DNA of 55,300 nucleotides from Prevotella merdae (GTDB taxonomy: Bacteria > Bacteroidota > Bacteroidia > Bacteroidales > Bacteroidaceae), in contig NZ_LT985324.1 of the NCBI RefSeq assembly GCF_900290275.1, forward strand, positions 1,296,777 through 1,352,076. Reading direction: 5' to 3'. The notes under the pieces are model-generated. The model saw only the letters and a program-made list of their open reading frames with translations, made no database searches and was not told the origin of the DNA. Position numbers and translations under genes: made by a program. Shown here in pieces: positions 35,606 to 43,972 of the stretch. Every line of letters starts with the position of its first letter. The stretch's first letter is position 1.

Positions 35606-36301
35606 TTATTCCACTATTAGGGTTTGACCTTCATGACGAATGTTCACTTTCTCGAAATGATTCATCAGTTTGATGATATCATCTATGCTCATATCCTCCT
35701 TCAGTTGAAGAAACAGACGGATATGTCGGGCCGACTCGTTCTGATAAGTCACCTTAAGATGGAAATGCTCTGCTATAGGGGTCAGGATATTCTTAAGCTC
35801 AGCGTTTTCATAAACCAACGGAAACTTGGCAATACTTGCAGAATCTGCCTTTTCTTCTATGTTAGCTTTCCGAGTGAAAGAAACCTCCAGCACAGAATCC
35901 TTGCTTGCAGCAATGAGTTCGGTATTGTTCTTGTCTGATGTCTGACGAGAAAGCAAAGCCAGATGAATGGCTGCAAAGGCGAAGCCTGAGACAACAAGGA
36001 CTGCAGCAACGGCTGCCACCTTTCTCATCGGACTCCAAAAAGAAACCACTTCGGTGCTTTGCTTCTTTTCTTCTTTCAGTTTCTTCCATTCCTCATCTAT
36101 CGAAGGCATCTTCATCTCTTCCTTCGACTTGTCGAAATCAAGTGCCTGTCGGGTATCTACCATCTGCTGATAGAGTTCTTTCATTTCCTCATCGCCCAAA
36201 AGTTCGGCCTTCTGTGTTTCGGAATAGCTTTCAAGACGCTCCAAGAGGTCGAGGAGCATATCCCATTTCTTAGAATCTATACTATATAACTCTTGTTTCA
36301 T
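35606..36301 (-). CDS. Anti-sigma factor with DUF4974 domain but no clear FecR core
   Basis: 231 residues. The cytoplasmic N-terminal part (about 1-88) is helical and charged. One membrane helix lies at about 90-113 (KVAAVAAVLVVSGFAFAAIHLALL). The C-terminal 65 residues, beginning NAELKNILTPIAEHFHLKVTY and including LKEDMSIDDIIKLMNHF, match the DUF4974/STN-like end of Bacteroidota FecR proteins. The usual FecR beta domain between membrane helix and DUF4974 seems to be missing, making the protein shorter than the usual 300-plus residues. It should hold the adjacent sigma factor until the receptor signals. Confidence 0.78.
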   Translation of the reverse strand: MKQELYSIDSKKWDMLLDLLERLESYSETQKAELLGDEEMKELYQQMVDTRQALDFDKSKEEMKMPSIDEEWKKLKEEKKQSTEVVSFWSPMRKVAAVAAVLVVSGFAFAAIHLALLSRQTSDKNNTELIAASKDSVLEVSFTRKANIEEKADSASIAKFPLVYENAELKNILTPIAEHFHLKVTYQNESARHIRLFLQLKEDMSIDDIIKLMNHFEKVNIRHEGQTLIVE

Positions 36302-36361
36302 TTTCTTTTCTTCATTTTAGGGTTTCTATTGTAAGCTTAATACAATATAATAATTGTTATG

Positions 36362-36850
36362 CTACTTTCCTTTCAACTTTCCTCTGAGCGTTCGCAAACC
36401 TTTCACGATGTGCTTGTTCACAGCCGAGATGCTGATGCCTAATTCTTCCGCTGTATCCTTATACGACATGCCTTCGCGATAGCACAATCGGATAACGGAA
36501 GCGGTCTGATTGGTCAAGTCGTTGTCGATGCAATCCACCGTTGCTTGCCATCGCTCTTCCAGGCGGTAAGGCTCTTCCTCCGTTAGTTTCTCTTCCGAGA
36601 GAGGAAGAAGCTGTTTAAGCCTTTCATCCCGTTTCTTCTTGGCAATAATATTGATGCAAGCATTCTTCACGCTTCGCATCAGATAAGCCTGGTCAGGAAT
36701 CAGCTGTTTATTCCACAACCTTGAGAACACGTCGCTCACCACATCCTTCGCTTCATCGTTGTCATGTAGCAAGGCAAAGGCTAAGCGATACATCCGTTCG
36801 TAATGGTCGTGAAACAGCTGTTCCATCTGCTGTTCATTATTTTCAGTCAT
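36362..36850 (-). CDS. ECF RNA polymerase sigma factor
   Basis: 162 residues with the two ECF sigma domains. Region 2 is visible as YERMYRLAFALLHDNDEAKDVVSDVFSRLW (within residues 17-46). Region 4 includes IRLCYREGMSYKDTAEELGISISAVNKHI, the promoter-recognition helix-turn-helix, near residues 119-148. It is the first gene of the sigma/anti-sigma/receptor operon, 60 bp upstream of the anti-sigma gene. A -7 box (TACCTTTG on the - strand at 36966-36973) lies about 115 bp before its start. Confidence 0.92.
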   Translation of the reverse strand: MTENNEQQMEQLFHDHYERMYRLAFALLHDNDEAKDVVSDVFSRLWNKQLIPDQAYLMRSVKNACINIIAKKKRDERLKQLLPLSEEKLTEEEPYRLEERWQATVDCIDNDLTNQTASVIRLCYREGMSYKDTAEELGISISAVNKHIVKGLRTLRGKLKGK

Positions 36851-36965
36851 TACGTCATTTTCTTTTTGTTTCTACTCTTATAGACAAGCTTTCCATAAAT
36901 CAATCACCCCTAAAATGAAGAATTATTCATGTTTCTTTTGGGAAAACATTTTAGCCTATTTTATA

Positions 36966-36973
36966 CAAAGGTA
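36966..36973 (-). promoter_or_regulatory. -7 box before the sigma-factor operon
   Basis: TACCTTTG on the - strand. No convincing -33 TTTG at normal spacing, so strength is uncertain. The stretch 36980-37020 also holds a long AT-rich inverted repeat (AGGTTATTAT … ATAATAACCT) that could be a binding site or hairpin between the divergent genes. Confidence 0.45.
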
Positions 36974-37035
36974 ATAAAAAAGATAGGTTATTATGCTTAA
37001 AAAAATATAATAACCTAATTGTTTTTCTATGTTTA

Positions 37036-37160
37036 TTTGGTCGTATGTGTCGAAAAGTGTAGCTTTGCGATGATTTTATGTGTCAGAAAGTGTAATATTT
37101 AGCTATTATTATATGTCTAAAAGTGTAATATTCTGACATTATCATGTGTCTAAAAGTGTA
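37036..37160 (+). promoter_or_regulatory. Promoter with four 18-bp boxes at exact 33-bp period
   Basis: The promoter is TTTG (37036-37039), a 20-bp spacer and TAGCTTTG (37060-37067). Boxes similar to TATGTGTCTAAAAGTGTA end at 37061, 37094, 37127 and 37160. The first lies in the promoter spacer and the last just before the ribosome-binding region of the ATPase gene at 37166. Thirty-three base pairs is close to three helical turns, so the boxes present on one DNA face. They look like operators for cooperative repression, or repeated RNA elements in the leader. Confidence 0.75.
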
Positions 37161-37165
37161 AATCT

Positions 37166-38488
37166 ATGAAAAGAAAGATATATACCCAACTTGTAGATTG
37201 GAAGAACCAAGAGCATCATAAACCATTGATACTAAATGGAGTAAGACAATGTGGAAAGACTTATATTCTAAAAGAATTCGGTCTGAATGAATTTGACAAT
37301 CTTGCTTACGTCAGTTGTGATAGAAATGAGAACCTGCATGCTATATATGCAGGCGACTTTGATACTGCAAGAATCATTCGAGGATTAAGTGCCTTGACTG
37401 GAGTGGATATAATCCCTGGCAAGACTCTTATATTCTTGGATGAGGTGCAAGCATTCCCACAGGCATTGGAAGCATTGAAGTATTTCTGCGAAGATGCTCC
37501 AGAGTATCATATAGTGGTGGCAGGTTCGCTATTGGGTGTTGCCTTGCATGCAGGTGTATCCTTTCCGGTAGGCAAGGTACAGACAATGCGTCTGTTCCCT
37601 ATGGATTTTGAAGAATTCCTAATGGCTATGGGCGAAGACCAGTTGCTTAAACTAATGCACAGCAAGGACTACGAATTGATGAATGCGTTCCACGAAAAGT
37701 TGAAAGACTATTTGCGCCAATACTATTACGTGGGTGGAATGCCTGAAGTAGTGAAGACATATGTAGAAAACAGATTGCTAAACCAAGTGCGCAATATACA
37801 GAACGAAATACTCTCCAACTATGCCAGCGACTTCTCCAAACATGCTCCTACGCAAGAGGTGCCACGCATAGACATGGTATGGCAGTCGATATTGGGTCAA
37901 CTATCTAAAGAGAACAAGAAGTTTGTGTATGGTGTATTGAAGAAAGGTGGCAGAGCCAAGGAGTTTGAACTGGCAATACAATGGTTGGTAGATGCTGGTT
38001 TGGTGTATAAGATAACAAAGGTGACAAAGCCGGAATTGCCCTTGAAGTTTTATGAAGACTTGTCGGCATTCAAGCTTTATCTATGCGATTGTGGACTGAT
38101 GGGGGCTATGGCAGATACCGCTGCGAAGGATGTGTTGCTTGGCGATAACGTGTTTACAGAGTATAAAGGAGCGTTCACAGAACAATATGTTCTTCAACAG
38201 TTACTTGCGTCGGGCATCAATCACATCTACTATTACAGTTCCGATACCTCTCGTATGGAAATGGATTTCCTTGTTCAACGCAATGGTGCCATATTGCCTA
38301 TAGAGGTGAAGGGCGGAACAAGCATAAAGGCCACTTCATTGCACAATTATCTTATGGAACATCCTGACATATCAGCCATACGCTATTCAATGTTGCCATA
38401 CCGCCAACAAGAGAATATCACCAATATGCCACTATACGGAGTTTTTAAAGGTGAAAGTACATATAAAAAGTGTTTGAGAGAAGAATGA
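37166..38488 (+). CDS. AAA-type ATPase with DUF4143 domain
   Basis: 440 residues. The N-terminal AAA_14 domain has Walker A NGVRQCGKTYILKEF (about 24-38) and Walker B LIFLDEVQAFPQALEALKYF (about 90-109). The C-terminal DUF4143 domain contains an RSD-like fold with a late DFLVQRNGAILPIEVKGG motif, which resembles a PD-(D/E)xK nuclease core (D…E-x-K). These proteins are widespread, often near mobile elements, and poorly understood. Codon use and local A/T content differ little from the flanks. It has its own repeat-bearing promoter and ends in a hairpin that overlaps the stop codon. Confidence 0.87.
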   Translation: MKRKIYTQLVDWKNQEHHKPLILNGVRQCGKTYILKEFGLNEFDNLAYVSCDRNENLHAIYAGDFDTARIIRGLSALTGVDIIPGKTLIFLDEVQAFPQALEALKYFCEDAPEYHIVVAGSLLGVALHAGVSFPVGKVQTMRLFPMDFEEFLMAMGEDQLLKLMHSKDYELMNAFHEKLKDYLRQYYYVGGMPEVVKTYVENRLLNQVRNIQNEILSNYASDFSKHAPTQEVPRIDMVWQSILGQLSKENKKFVYGVLKKGGRAKEFELAIQWLVDAGLVYKITKVTKPELPLKFYEDLSAFKLYLCDCGLMGAMADTAAKDVLLGDNVFTEYKGAFTEQYVLQQLLASGINHIYYYSSDTSRMEMDFLVQRNGAILPIEVKGGTSIKATSLHNYLMEHPDISAIRYSMLPYRQQENITNMPLYGVFKGESTYKKCLREE

Positions 38489-38524
38489 GGAAAGTTTACT
38501 GGTTATCAGTTACTTTCCTCATTC
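38483..38524 (+). terminator. Hairpin overlapping the ATPase stop codon
   Basis: A 13-bp stem, GAATGAGGAAAGT (38483-38495) and ACTTTCCTCATTC (38512-38524), with a further short ACTG/CAGT pair inside. There is no T run after it, so it could be a factor-dependent terminator, an mRNA stabiliser or a recombination site. Confidence 0.55.
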
Positions 38525-38778
38525 TGGTTAAAAGTGACGAGGACAGACGAAGACGGGAATATGACAAGATGAGACAGAGGAACGTTACCTATCCGTAACC
38601 TATACCCCAAATGGGGAATGTTGAAGTTCGGAAGAATAAGGAAGGTTACGAATTGAATTTTAATACTCTGATTTATAGTGAGTTACTGATGAGTAACGTA
38701 AGATTTTTGGTTACGAACCAAATTTGCCGTGTTCTGCCGTGAAATGCGTAGCAAGAAAAGACTCTTCATGTATTAATT
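38525..38778. other. Gene-free stretch with repeated GTTAC motifs before the integrase
   Basis: No gene is seen. GTTAC or its complement GTAAC occurs at 38584, 38595, 38646, 38682, 38693 and 38711. GGTTACGAA occurs twice (38644-38652 and 38709-38717), the second within the palindrome TTGGTTACGAACCAA (38707-38721). CCCCAAATGGGG forms a small hairpin near 38606-38617. The clustering beside a tyrosine integrase is what arm-type and core attachment sites look like, so the element end may lie here. The far end is not available to confirm it. Confidence 0.45.
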
Positions 38779-38802
38779 TTGAACGCAAAAAAGAATGACG
38801 TT

Positions 38803-40074
38803 ATGAAGAGTACATTTTCAATTATCTTCTACCTCAAAAGACAGGTAGTAAAGAAAGATGGTACTGTTCCAGTTATGGGACGTATCACAGTGGACGGAAC
38901 ACAGTCGCAGTTCAGTTGCAAGACAACTGCCAATCCAGATTTGTGGGACACCAAGGGCGGACGCATGATAGGTAAGAGTATGCAGGCCTTGGAAGTGAAC
39001 CGCAAATTGGACAAGATGCGTGTGAGTATCAGTAAGCATTATCAGGAGATTATGGACAGGGACAACTTCGTCACTGCCGACAAGGTGAAGAACGCCTTTC
39101 TTGGCTTGGAGTATCGTTGCCATACCCTGATGAAAGTCTATTCTCAAAGCCGTGATGAAATGGAAAAGCAATATAAGGCTGGCATGAAATCTTTGAGTAC
39201 ATACACGAAGTATAGAATTGGGTGTGCCTATGTTGGCGAGTTCTTGCAGACGCATTACCATGTGAAGGATATTGCTCTGAAAGAGTTATCGCTGCCTTTT
39301 ATCACAGACTACGAGACTTTTCTCAGAACCGACAAGCACTTGAAGATAAACTCTGCGATGGTGTTTGTCCGCAATCTCCGTGCAATGGTATTCCGTGCCA
39401 TAGATAATGAATGGCTCGTAAAAGACCCATTCAGACGATATGAGTACAAGGAAGAAGAGACCACAAGAGAGTTTCTGAGCAAAGAAGAGATTCATCTGTT
39501 GATGGAGACACCTATCACAAGAAAGAAGATGAGTATGGTGCGTGACTTATTCCTGTTCTGTTGTTTTACAGGTCTCGCTTTCATTGATCTGTACAACTTG
39601 AAGGAAGAGAACATCAAGGAATTTTTCGATGAAGGTGAATGGATTGTTATCCATCGACAGAAGACAGGAACGGAAGCCAACATCAAGTTGCTTGATTATC
39701 CCAAGCAGATTATGGAAAAATACCGTGGATTATGTGAAGACGGCAGGGTGTTTCCTGTACCCAACTACAAAAGTTGTATGGATTCGCTCAAAAGACTGGG
39801 CAAAAAATGTGGTATCACCAAGCCGCTGTCCTGGCACATGAGCCGTCATTCGTTCGCAACCTCGGTTTGCCTCTCCAACGGAGTCCCAATAGAAACCGTG
39901 AGTTCAATGCTTGGTCACAAGGACATAAAGACAACTCAGGTGTATGCCAAAATAACCAAGGAGAAATTGAGCAAAGACGTGGAAAAGTTGTCTCAGCAGA
40001 TTAATAACATTGAGGAATTCACGTTTGGAAATGTTTGCAACGATAATACTAACACAATAAATGGCAGAGTATGA
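38803..40074 (+). CDS. Tyrosine integrase of an integrative element (Bacteroidales type)
   Basis: The ATG at 38803 gives 423 residues beginning MKSTFSIIFYLKRQVVKKDG, the usual Bacteroidales integrase N-terminus (arm-binding DUF). A TTG eight codons earlier is possible but unlikely. The SAM-like core-binding domain lies at about 110-205 and the catalytic domain after it. Box II (HMSRHSFATSVCL), LGHKDIKTT and the Tyr of TQVYAKI are intact. The box I arginine is replaced: FTGLAFIDLYNL has Ala where TGxR is normal, as in other Bacteroidales element integrases that lack this Arg. The inverted repeat ACTCTTCAT/ATGAAGAGT (38761-38769, 38803-38811) could hide its start codon in the mRNA. The next gene overlaps by 4 bp. 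Confidence 0.9.
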   Translation: MKSTFSIIFYLKRQVVKKDGTVPVMGRITVDGTQSQFSCKTTANPDLWDTKGGRMIGKSMQALEVNRKLDKMRVSISKHYQEIMDRDNFVTADKVKNAFLGLEYRCHTLMKVYSQSRDEMEKQYKAGMKSLSTYTKYRIGCAYVGEFLQTHYHVKDIALKELSLPFITDYETFLRTDKHLKINSAMVFVRNLRAMVFRAIDNEWLVKDPFRRYEYKEEETTREFLSKEEIHLLMETPITRKKMSMVRDLFLFCCFTGLAFIDLYNLKEENIKEFFDEGEWIVIHRQKTGTEANIKLLDYPKQIMEKYRGLCEDGRVFPVPNYKSCMDSLKRLGKKCGITKPLSWHMSRHSFATSVCLSNGVPIETVSSMLGHKDIKTTQVYAKITKEKLSKDVEKLSQQINNIEEFTFGNVCNDNTNTINGRV

Positions 40075-40466
40075 AACGACAAGTGATAACAATACAAGAA
40101 GATATGGTCATCTACGCCCCACATCATGGTGAGGTGTGGATGACAGTTTGGGAGATTGCCGAACTGTTGAATGTAACAGGGACAGCAGTGAAGAATACCA
40201 TCAAGCGCATTTGGAAACAAAGTGTGCTGAAAGATTTCCAGCATTCGCAATACGTCAAACTTGAAAATGGATATTCTGCGCATGTCTATGATATGGAAGT
40301 GATTATCGCCATAGCACTTCAAATGGATACATACCAAGCCTTGTTGTTCAGACAATGGCTTATCAGTAAGGTTGTGAACCGCAAGGATTGCCAAGCAGAG
40401 CAAGTAAAACACGAGTATCCGATGATTATTGTGATGAACGGAACGATGCCAAGAGGTGCAAGTTAG
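40071..40466 (+). CDS. Small HTH protein coupled to the integrase
   Basis: 131 residues, ATG overlapping the integrase stop (ATGA), so translation is probably coupled. A helix-turn-helix-like stretch is visible: MTVWEIAELLNVTGTAVKNTIKRIWKQ (within residues 24-50). The rest, with GYSAHVYDMEVIIAIALQMDT, is unrecognised. Position suggests a role in recombination directionality or integrase control, but this is inference. It ends shortly before a bidirectional terminator. Confidence 0.65.
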   Translation: MKRQVITIQEDMVIYAPHHGEVWMTVWEIAELLNVTGTAVKNTIKRIWKQSVLKDFQHSQYVKLENGYSAHVYDMEVIIAIALQMDTYQALLFRQWLISKVVNRKDCQAEQVKHEYPMIIVMNGTMPRGAS

Positions 40467-40509
40467 AATTTTTCATCTTTTTAATAAGATTCCTACACCT
40501 TTATAATAT

Positions 40510-40558
40510 AATAGCGTACAGAGAGAACGATTTTTGTCGTTGTACCCTGTACGCTATT
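40510..40558. terminator. Bidirectional hairpin between convergent genes
   Basis: A 12-bp stem, AATAGCGTACAG (40510-40521) and CTGTACGCTATT (40547-40558), with an inner AACGA/TCGTT pair. It separates the integrase unit from the - strand HTH genes. Confidence 0.85.
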
Positions 40559-40567
40559 CTTGTTTCG

Positions 40568-40906
40568 CTATAATGAAGCAGTACCCTCCCCTTGTGAAAC
40601 AGTGCCGTCGATTATCGGCTTGCGGTAATTACCAGTGAGAAGTGCTTGTATCTCGGATTCCGGATAGAGGGTTTTGCCACATAATATAATGTAGGGCAAG
40701 ATGCCTTGTTTGCGATATTCCTGCAAGGTGCGGCGACTAAGCTTCAGGAGCTCGGAGAGTTCCTTGTCGGTGAGGTATCGCTCCCCGTCCAAAGGAGGGT
40801 TGTAGGACTCGATGAATGAGGATAGCCAGTTGTTGGCTTTCTTCAAGGATTGCATGGCGGTGTCTATCGACTTGCTCTCATGCGTAAGAAGTTGGTTCAT
40901 GTTCAT
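40568..40906 (-). CDS. Excisionase-like helix-turn-helix protein
   Basis: 112 residues with a MerR/excisionase-type HTH in the second half: YLTDKELSELLKLSRRTLQEY then RKQGILPYIILCGKTLYPESEIQALL, which fits the winged HTH_17 fold used by Xis-like proteins. It is followed by a Gly/Ser tail. The leader just upstream carries TTCACCACTTAATCC, found again upstream of the DUF1896 gene. Several such small HTH genes lie next to each other here, a common layout in Bacteroidales elements. Confidence 0.75.
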   Translation of the reverse strand: MNMNQLLTHESKSIDTAMQSLKKANNWLSSFIESYNPPLDGERYLTDKELSELLKLSRRTLQEYRKQGILPYIILCGKTLYPESEIQALLTGNYRKPIIDGTVSQGEGTASL

Positions 40907-40999
40907 TGTTTACAATTTGGATTAAGTGGTGAATATAAAATGTGTTGGCTCGCCCAGGGTGAAGTTTTCGGCTTTGCCTTGGGCGAGTTTGGCTTTACG

Positions 41000-41287
41000 C
41001 TATACCGATTTGATTCTGGCGATAAGCGGAACGATGGCTTTGACCTCTTCGGGGCAGTAATAGAATTGGCGACCTATTTGGGTATGCCCCAAGAAACGGC
41101 GGTCACGAAGTTTTTGTAAGGTGCGCTGGCTGATGCGAAGTTGCTGGCAGACCTCATGACCTGTAAGCCATTTGTTCAGACGCTTGCCGTTAGCCTTATG
41201 CTTCAGCAACTCAACTTTCTTTACCAAGGCATCGTATCTTGCCATCATCAAGTCGAATGCCTTCTTTTCCATTGTTACTACTTCCAT
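41000..41287 (-). CDS. Excisionase-like helix-turn-helix protein
   Basis: 95 residues. After a coiled-coil-like N-terminus there is an HTH_17 motif, WLTGHEVCQQLRISQRTLQKLRDRRFLGHTQ, with YYCPEEVKAIV closing the wing. The wording is close to the neighbouring HTH proteins, so they are likely paralogs. It has a clear promoter upstream and reads towards the 40568-40906 gene. Likely a DNA-binding factor controlling excision or transfer genes; which one cannot be said. Confidence 0.75.
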   Translation of the reverse strand: MEVVTMEKKAFDLMMARYDALVKKVELLKHKANGKRLNKWLTGHEVCQQLRISQRTLQKLRDRRFLGHTQIGRQFYYCPEEVKAIVPLIARIKSV

Positions 41288-41321
41288 ATTCTCTGTTTTA
41301 TTGGTTCAACAAATTCGGGTG

Positions 41322-41351
41322 CAAAGTTAATGTGTGTATGTTGAAAAACAA
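41322..41351 (-). promoter_or_regulatory. Promoter of the - strand HTH genes
   Basis: On the - strand TTG (41349-41351), a 19-bp spacer and TAACTTTG (41322-41329). On the + strand TAATTTTG at 41470-41477 is a likely -7 box for the opposite HTH pair. The stretch 41288-41528 holds no gene other than these signals. Confidence 0.65.
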
Positions 41352-41528
41352 TGAAAATGAATAACTGTGGCAGTGCTTTTCTGGGGTTTGCCGACCGCTT
41401 GGCAAGAAAAATCAAGAAAATTATACGTGGGTCATTAATGAGTTGTTAAACGGGTATTTCGCAAATGCTTAATTTTGCCGCCGAGAAATCAAAACAACGA
41501 ATTATATAACATTTCAAACGGAATTAGG

Positions 41529-41828
41529 ATGGAAGTAATAACAATGGAAAGTGCAGCCTTCAAAAAGCTGACAGAACAGTTGACAGAAATAGTCCAGTAC
41601 GTGCGATTGGCAAACATGGCGTTTCAAGAGAACTTGACGGGTAAGGGATTCAAGCCGATGTTGACCAATGACGATGCAGCTAAGATGCTTGGTGTGAGCA
41701 AGCGCACCTTGCAGCGAATGCGCTCAGAGAACCGCATTGTTTATATTAAAATTGGTAATCAATGCCGATACCAAGTTGAAGCCATTGAAAGAATGGTTGA
41801 GGAACGAACAATAGCAAAGGAAACATGA
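41529..41828 (+). CDS. Excisionase-like helix-turn-helix protein
   Basis: The ATG at 41529 gives 99 residues, MEVITMESAAFKKLTEQL, closely matching the MEVVTMEKKAFDLM start of the - strand gene at 41000-41287, which supports this start over one at 41475. The HTH is MLTNDDAAKMLGVSKRTLQRMRSENRI with a wing at YIKIGNQCRYQ. It overlaps the next gene by 4 bp (ATGA). Confidence 0.78.
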   Translation: MEVITMESAAFKKLTEQLTEIVQYVRLANMAFQENLTGKGFKPMLTNDDAAKMLGVSKRTLQRMRSENRIVYIKIGNQCRYQVEAIERMVEERTIAKET

Positions 41829-42184
41829 GCATGGAAGATGGAACATTGAGAAAACTGGAGTTATATCTCCATGACCTACACAAAAAGATAGACAGCATTT
41901 ACGATATGCTGATGTTGAGACACGAACGAGAGACGGAGCAAAAAGGAAGTTCTGCCATCAATGAAAAATTGCTCGACAACCAAGACCTCTGCCTCTTATT
42001 TCAAATCTCCCCTCGTTCCCTTCAACGCTATCGCAGTCTGGGAGTGCTTCCCTACAAGCGTTTGGGGCAGAAAACATACTACACGGAAGAGGATGTTATG
42101 CAGTTTGTAGAGAATAATGTCAAAGAATTCAAGAAAGAGAATGTGGAGCATTACTTGACCCGCATTCATCAGAAATTCAAATAA
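41825..42184 (+). CDS. Excisionase-like helix-turn-helix protein
   Basis: 119 residues, start overlapping the previous gene by 4 bp. The N-terminal part is charged and helical (LRKLELYLHDLHKKIDSIYDML). The HTH is LLDNQDLCLLFQISPRSLQRYRSLGVLPYKRLGQ, then YYTEEDVMQFVENN. It precedes the DUF3945 gene by 31 bp, and probably shares a transcript with it. Confidence 0.77.
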   Translation: MSMEDGTLRKLELYLHDLHKKIDSIYDMLMLRHERETEQKGSSAINEKLLDNQDLCLLFQISPRSLQRYRSLGVLPYKRLGQKTYYTEEDVMQFVENNVKEFKKENVEHYLTRIHQKFK

Positions 42185-42215
42185 CAACAGTATTCACCAT
42201 TAAAAATTTACAATT

Positions 42216-43874
42216 ATGGTACAAAAGAAAAAGAGTGATGAACAGGACGTGCTGGTAGTCCGTGACGAGAAGACGGGCGAGATCAGCGTCGTCGCCGGAC
42301 TCAGCAGGGACGGCACACCGAAGCGAGCGCCCGCCAAGGCGGAGAACACGTCCGACTTCCTGCGTTTTGACCGCAACAGTGACTTGTTGGACAGTTTCTT
42401 TAGAAACTTCTTCCGCCAGTGCAAGGAGCCAAGCCGATTCGGATTCTACCGCATAGCGGCAGACCAGGTGGAAAACCTGCTTGGCGTGATGAAGGAGTTA
42501 CTGAAAGATCCGGAGGCTAACAAAGAGATTCTTTCCGCCCACAAGGTTGACACCTCCAATTATGAGAAAGAGGCAAAGCAATCGGAAGGTCAGGCGAAAG
42601 AAACCGCATCATCGGACGATGCGTCCAAGACGCAAGCTAACAAAGAAAAAGAGAATGTATCATCTGAACAAACCAACGAAAAAGAGAACGACATGGAACA
42701 GAAACCAGAACAGACCGCAACCGAACAGCAGGCACAGACCGCTCCGGGTGTAAAGCAGAACCTCATCAGTGGTAACGATGTGAACCTGCAGGAACTTGGT
42801 GCCAAATATGGCATAGACTTCAACAGTATGAATGAGAAGGATATGAAAGCCCTGCTCAACTACGGCAAGACGGGGCTTGTGATAGTGAAGCCGACCTTCG
42901 GTGGTGAACAGATAGAGATACAGGCCCGTCTGTCATTCCGCAAGGACGATAACGACCAGTTGCAACTCGTGCCGCATTTCGTGCGCAACGAGCCAAAACT
43001 CGATGTAGCTTACAAAGGCTATACCTTCACTCCAGAGGACAAGAAGAACCTGTTGCAGAACGGTAACCTCGGAAAGGTTGTGGATTTCCCCGACAAGAAT
43101 ACAGGTGAGCTGCGTCCTCATTTCATCAGTATCGATCGTCTCACCAATGAGATTGTTGACATCCCTACCAACAAGGTGCGCATACCCGATACCATCGGCA
43201 AGACACCTATTACCAAGGACGACAAGAGAGTGCTCTACTCAGGTATTCCGCTTCGCAAGGAGATTGAGCTTGCCAACGGGCGCAAGTTTACACCGCTGTT
43301 GCAGGTGAATGTGGAACAGCGTGGCGTGGAGTTCGTGCCTGGCAGCACAAGACAGGCGCAAGGTCAGAAACAGAATGGGGACAAGAAGCAGACCGTTGAC
43401 AAGCAGGAGCAGAAGGCAGAAGGTGATGCGGGCGGCCAGAAGAAGCAGCAAGATCCCAACCACTGGCTCAATGAGGACGGGACCATCCGCCGACTCAACA
43501 CCTATTTCAAGAAGGAACTGACCGAGCAGCAGAAGGACGACTATGTGGCAGGCAAGACCATCGAGATCAAGGAAGTGCCCAACAAGAACGGCAGCGGCAC
43601 CTATACCGCCTATGTGAAGTTCGACTTCGACAAGATGCAGCCACGTTCCTACCGCAACAATCCAGACCTCAAACAAGCAAAGGAACAGATTCCGACCAAC
43701 GAGAACAAGGTACAAGTCGCCGTCAACGAGCAGGGCAAGACCCATGAGGCGACCAAGCACACCAAGGATCCGCTGAGTCCGGGACAGTCTGCGCCAAAGA
43801 ACGAAAAGCAGCAGAAGGAACAGAACGCCGAGGAACAGAAGCCAAAGAGAAAGGCAAGAAGCGTGAAGATGTAG
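42216..43874 (+). CDS. DUF3945/DUF4099-containing mobile-element protein
   Basis: 552 residues, highly charged. Residues about 1-100 have a mixed fold (FLRFDRNSDLLDSFFRNFFRQ). A Lys/Glu/Gln-rich disordered linker spans about 115-175. DUF4099-like and DUF3945 domains follow (VNLQELGAKYGIDFNSMNEK, and NWLNEDGTIRRLNTYF-type repeats with WLNEDGTIRRL near 415). The C-terminus is Lys/Gln-rich. This family accompanies TopB in Bacteroidales conjugative elements; its function is unknown. The base composition is more GC-rich than the flanking chromosome, as for the next genes. Confidence 0.82.
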   Translation: MVQKKKSDEQDVLVVRDEKTGEISVVAGLSRDGTPKRAPAKAENTSDFLRFDRNSDLLDSFFRNFFRQCKEPSRFGFYRIAADQVENLLGVMKELLKDPEANKEILSAHKVDTSNYEKEAKQSEGQAKETASSDDASKTQANKEKENVSSEQTNEKENDMEQKPEQTATEQQAQTAPGVKQNLISGNDVNLQELGAKYGIDFNSMNEKDMKALLNYGKTGLVIVKPTFGGEQIEIQARLSFRKDDNDQLQLVPHFVRNEPKLDVAYKGYTFTPEDKKNLLQNGNLGKVVDFPDKNTGELRPHFISIDRLTNEIVDIPTNKVRIPDTIGKTPITKDDKRVLYSGIPLRKEIELANGRKFTPLLQVNVEQRGVEFVPGSTRQAQGQKQNGDKKQTVDKQEQKAEGDAGGQKKQQDPNHWLNEDGTIRRLNTYFKKELTEQQKDDYVAGKTIEIKEVPNKNGSGTYTAYVKFDFDKMQPRSYRNNPDLKQAKEQIPTNENKVQVAVNEQGKTHEATKHTKDPLSPGQSAPKNEKQQKEQNAEEQKPKRKARSVKM

Positions 43875-43972
43875 TTGCCGCCACTTGATCCACAGAGTTA
43901 ATCATCCATTATAACAACCGACATCTGCGACCGTCTATCCCACGGTTGCGGATGTCACAAAAACAACTGACA

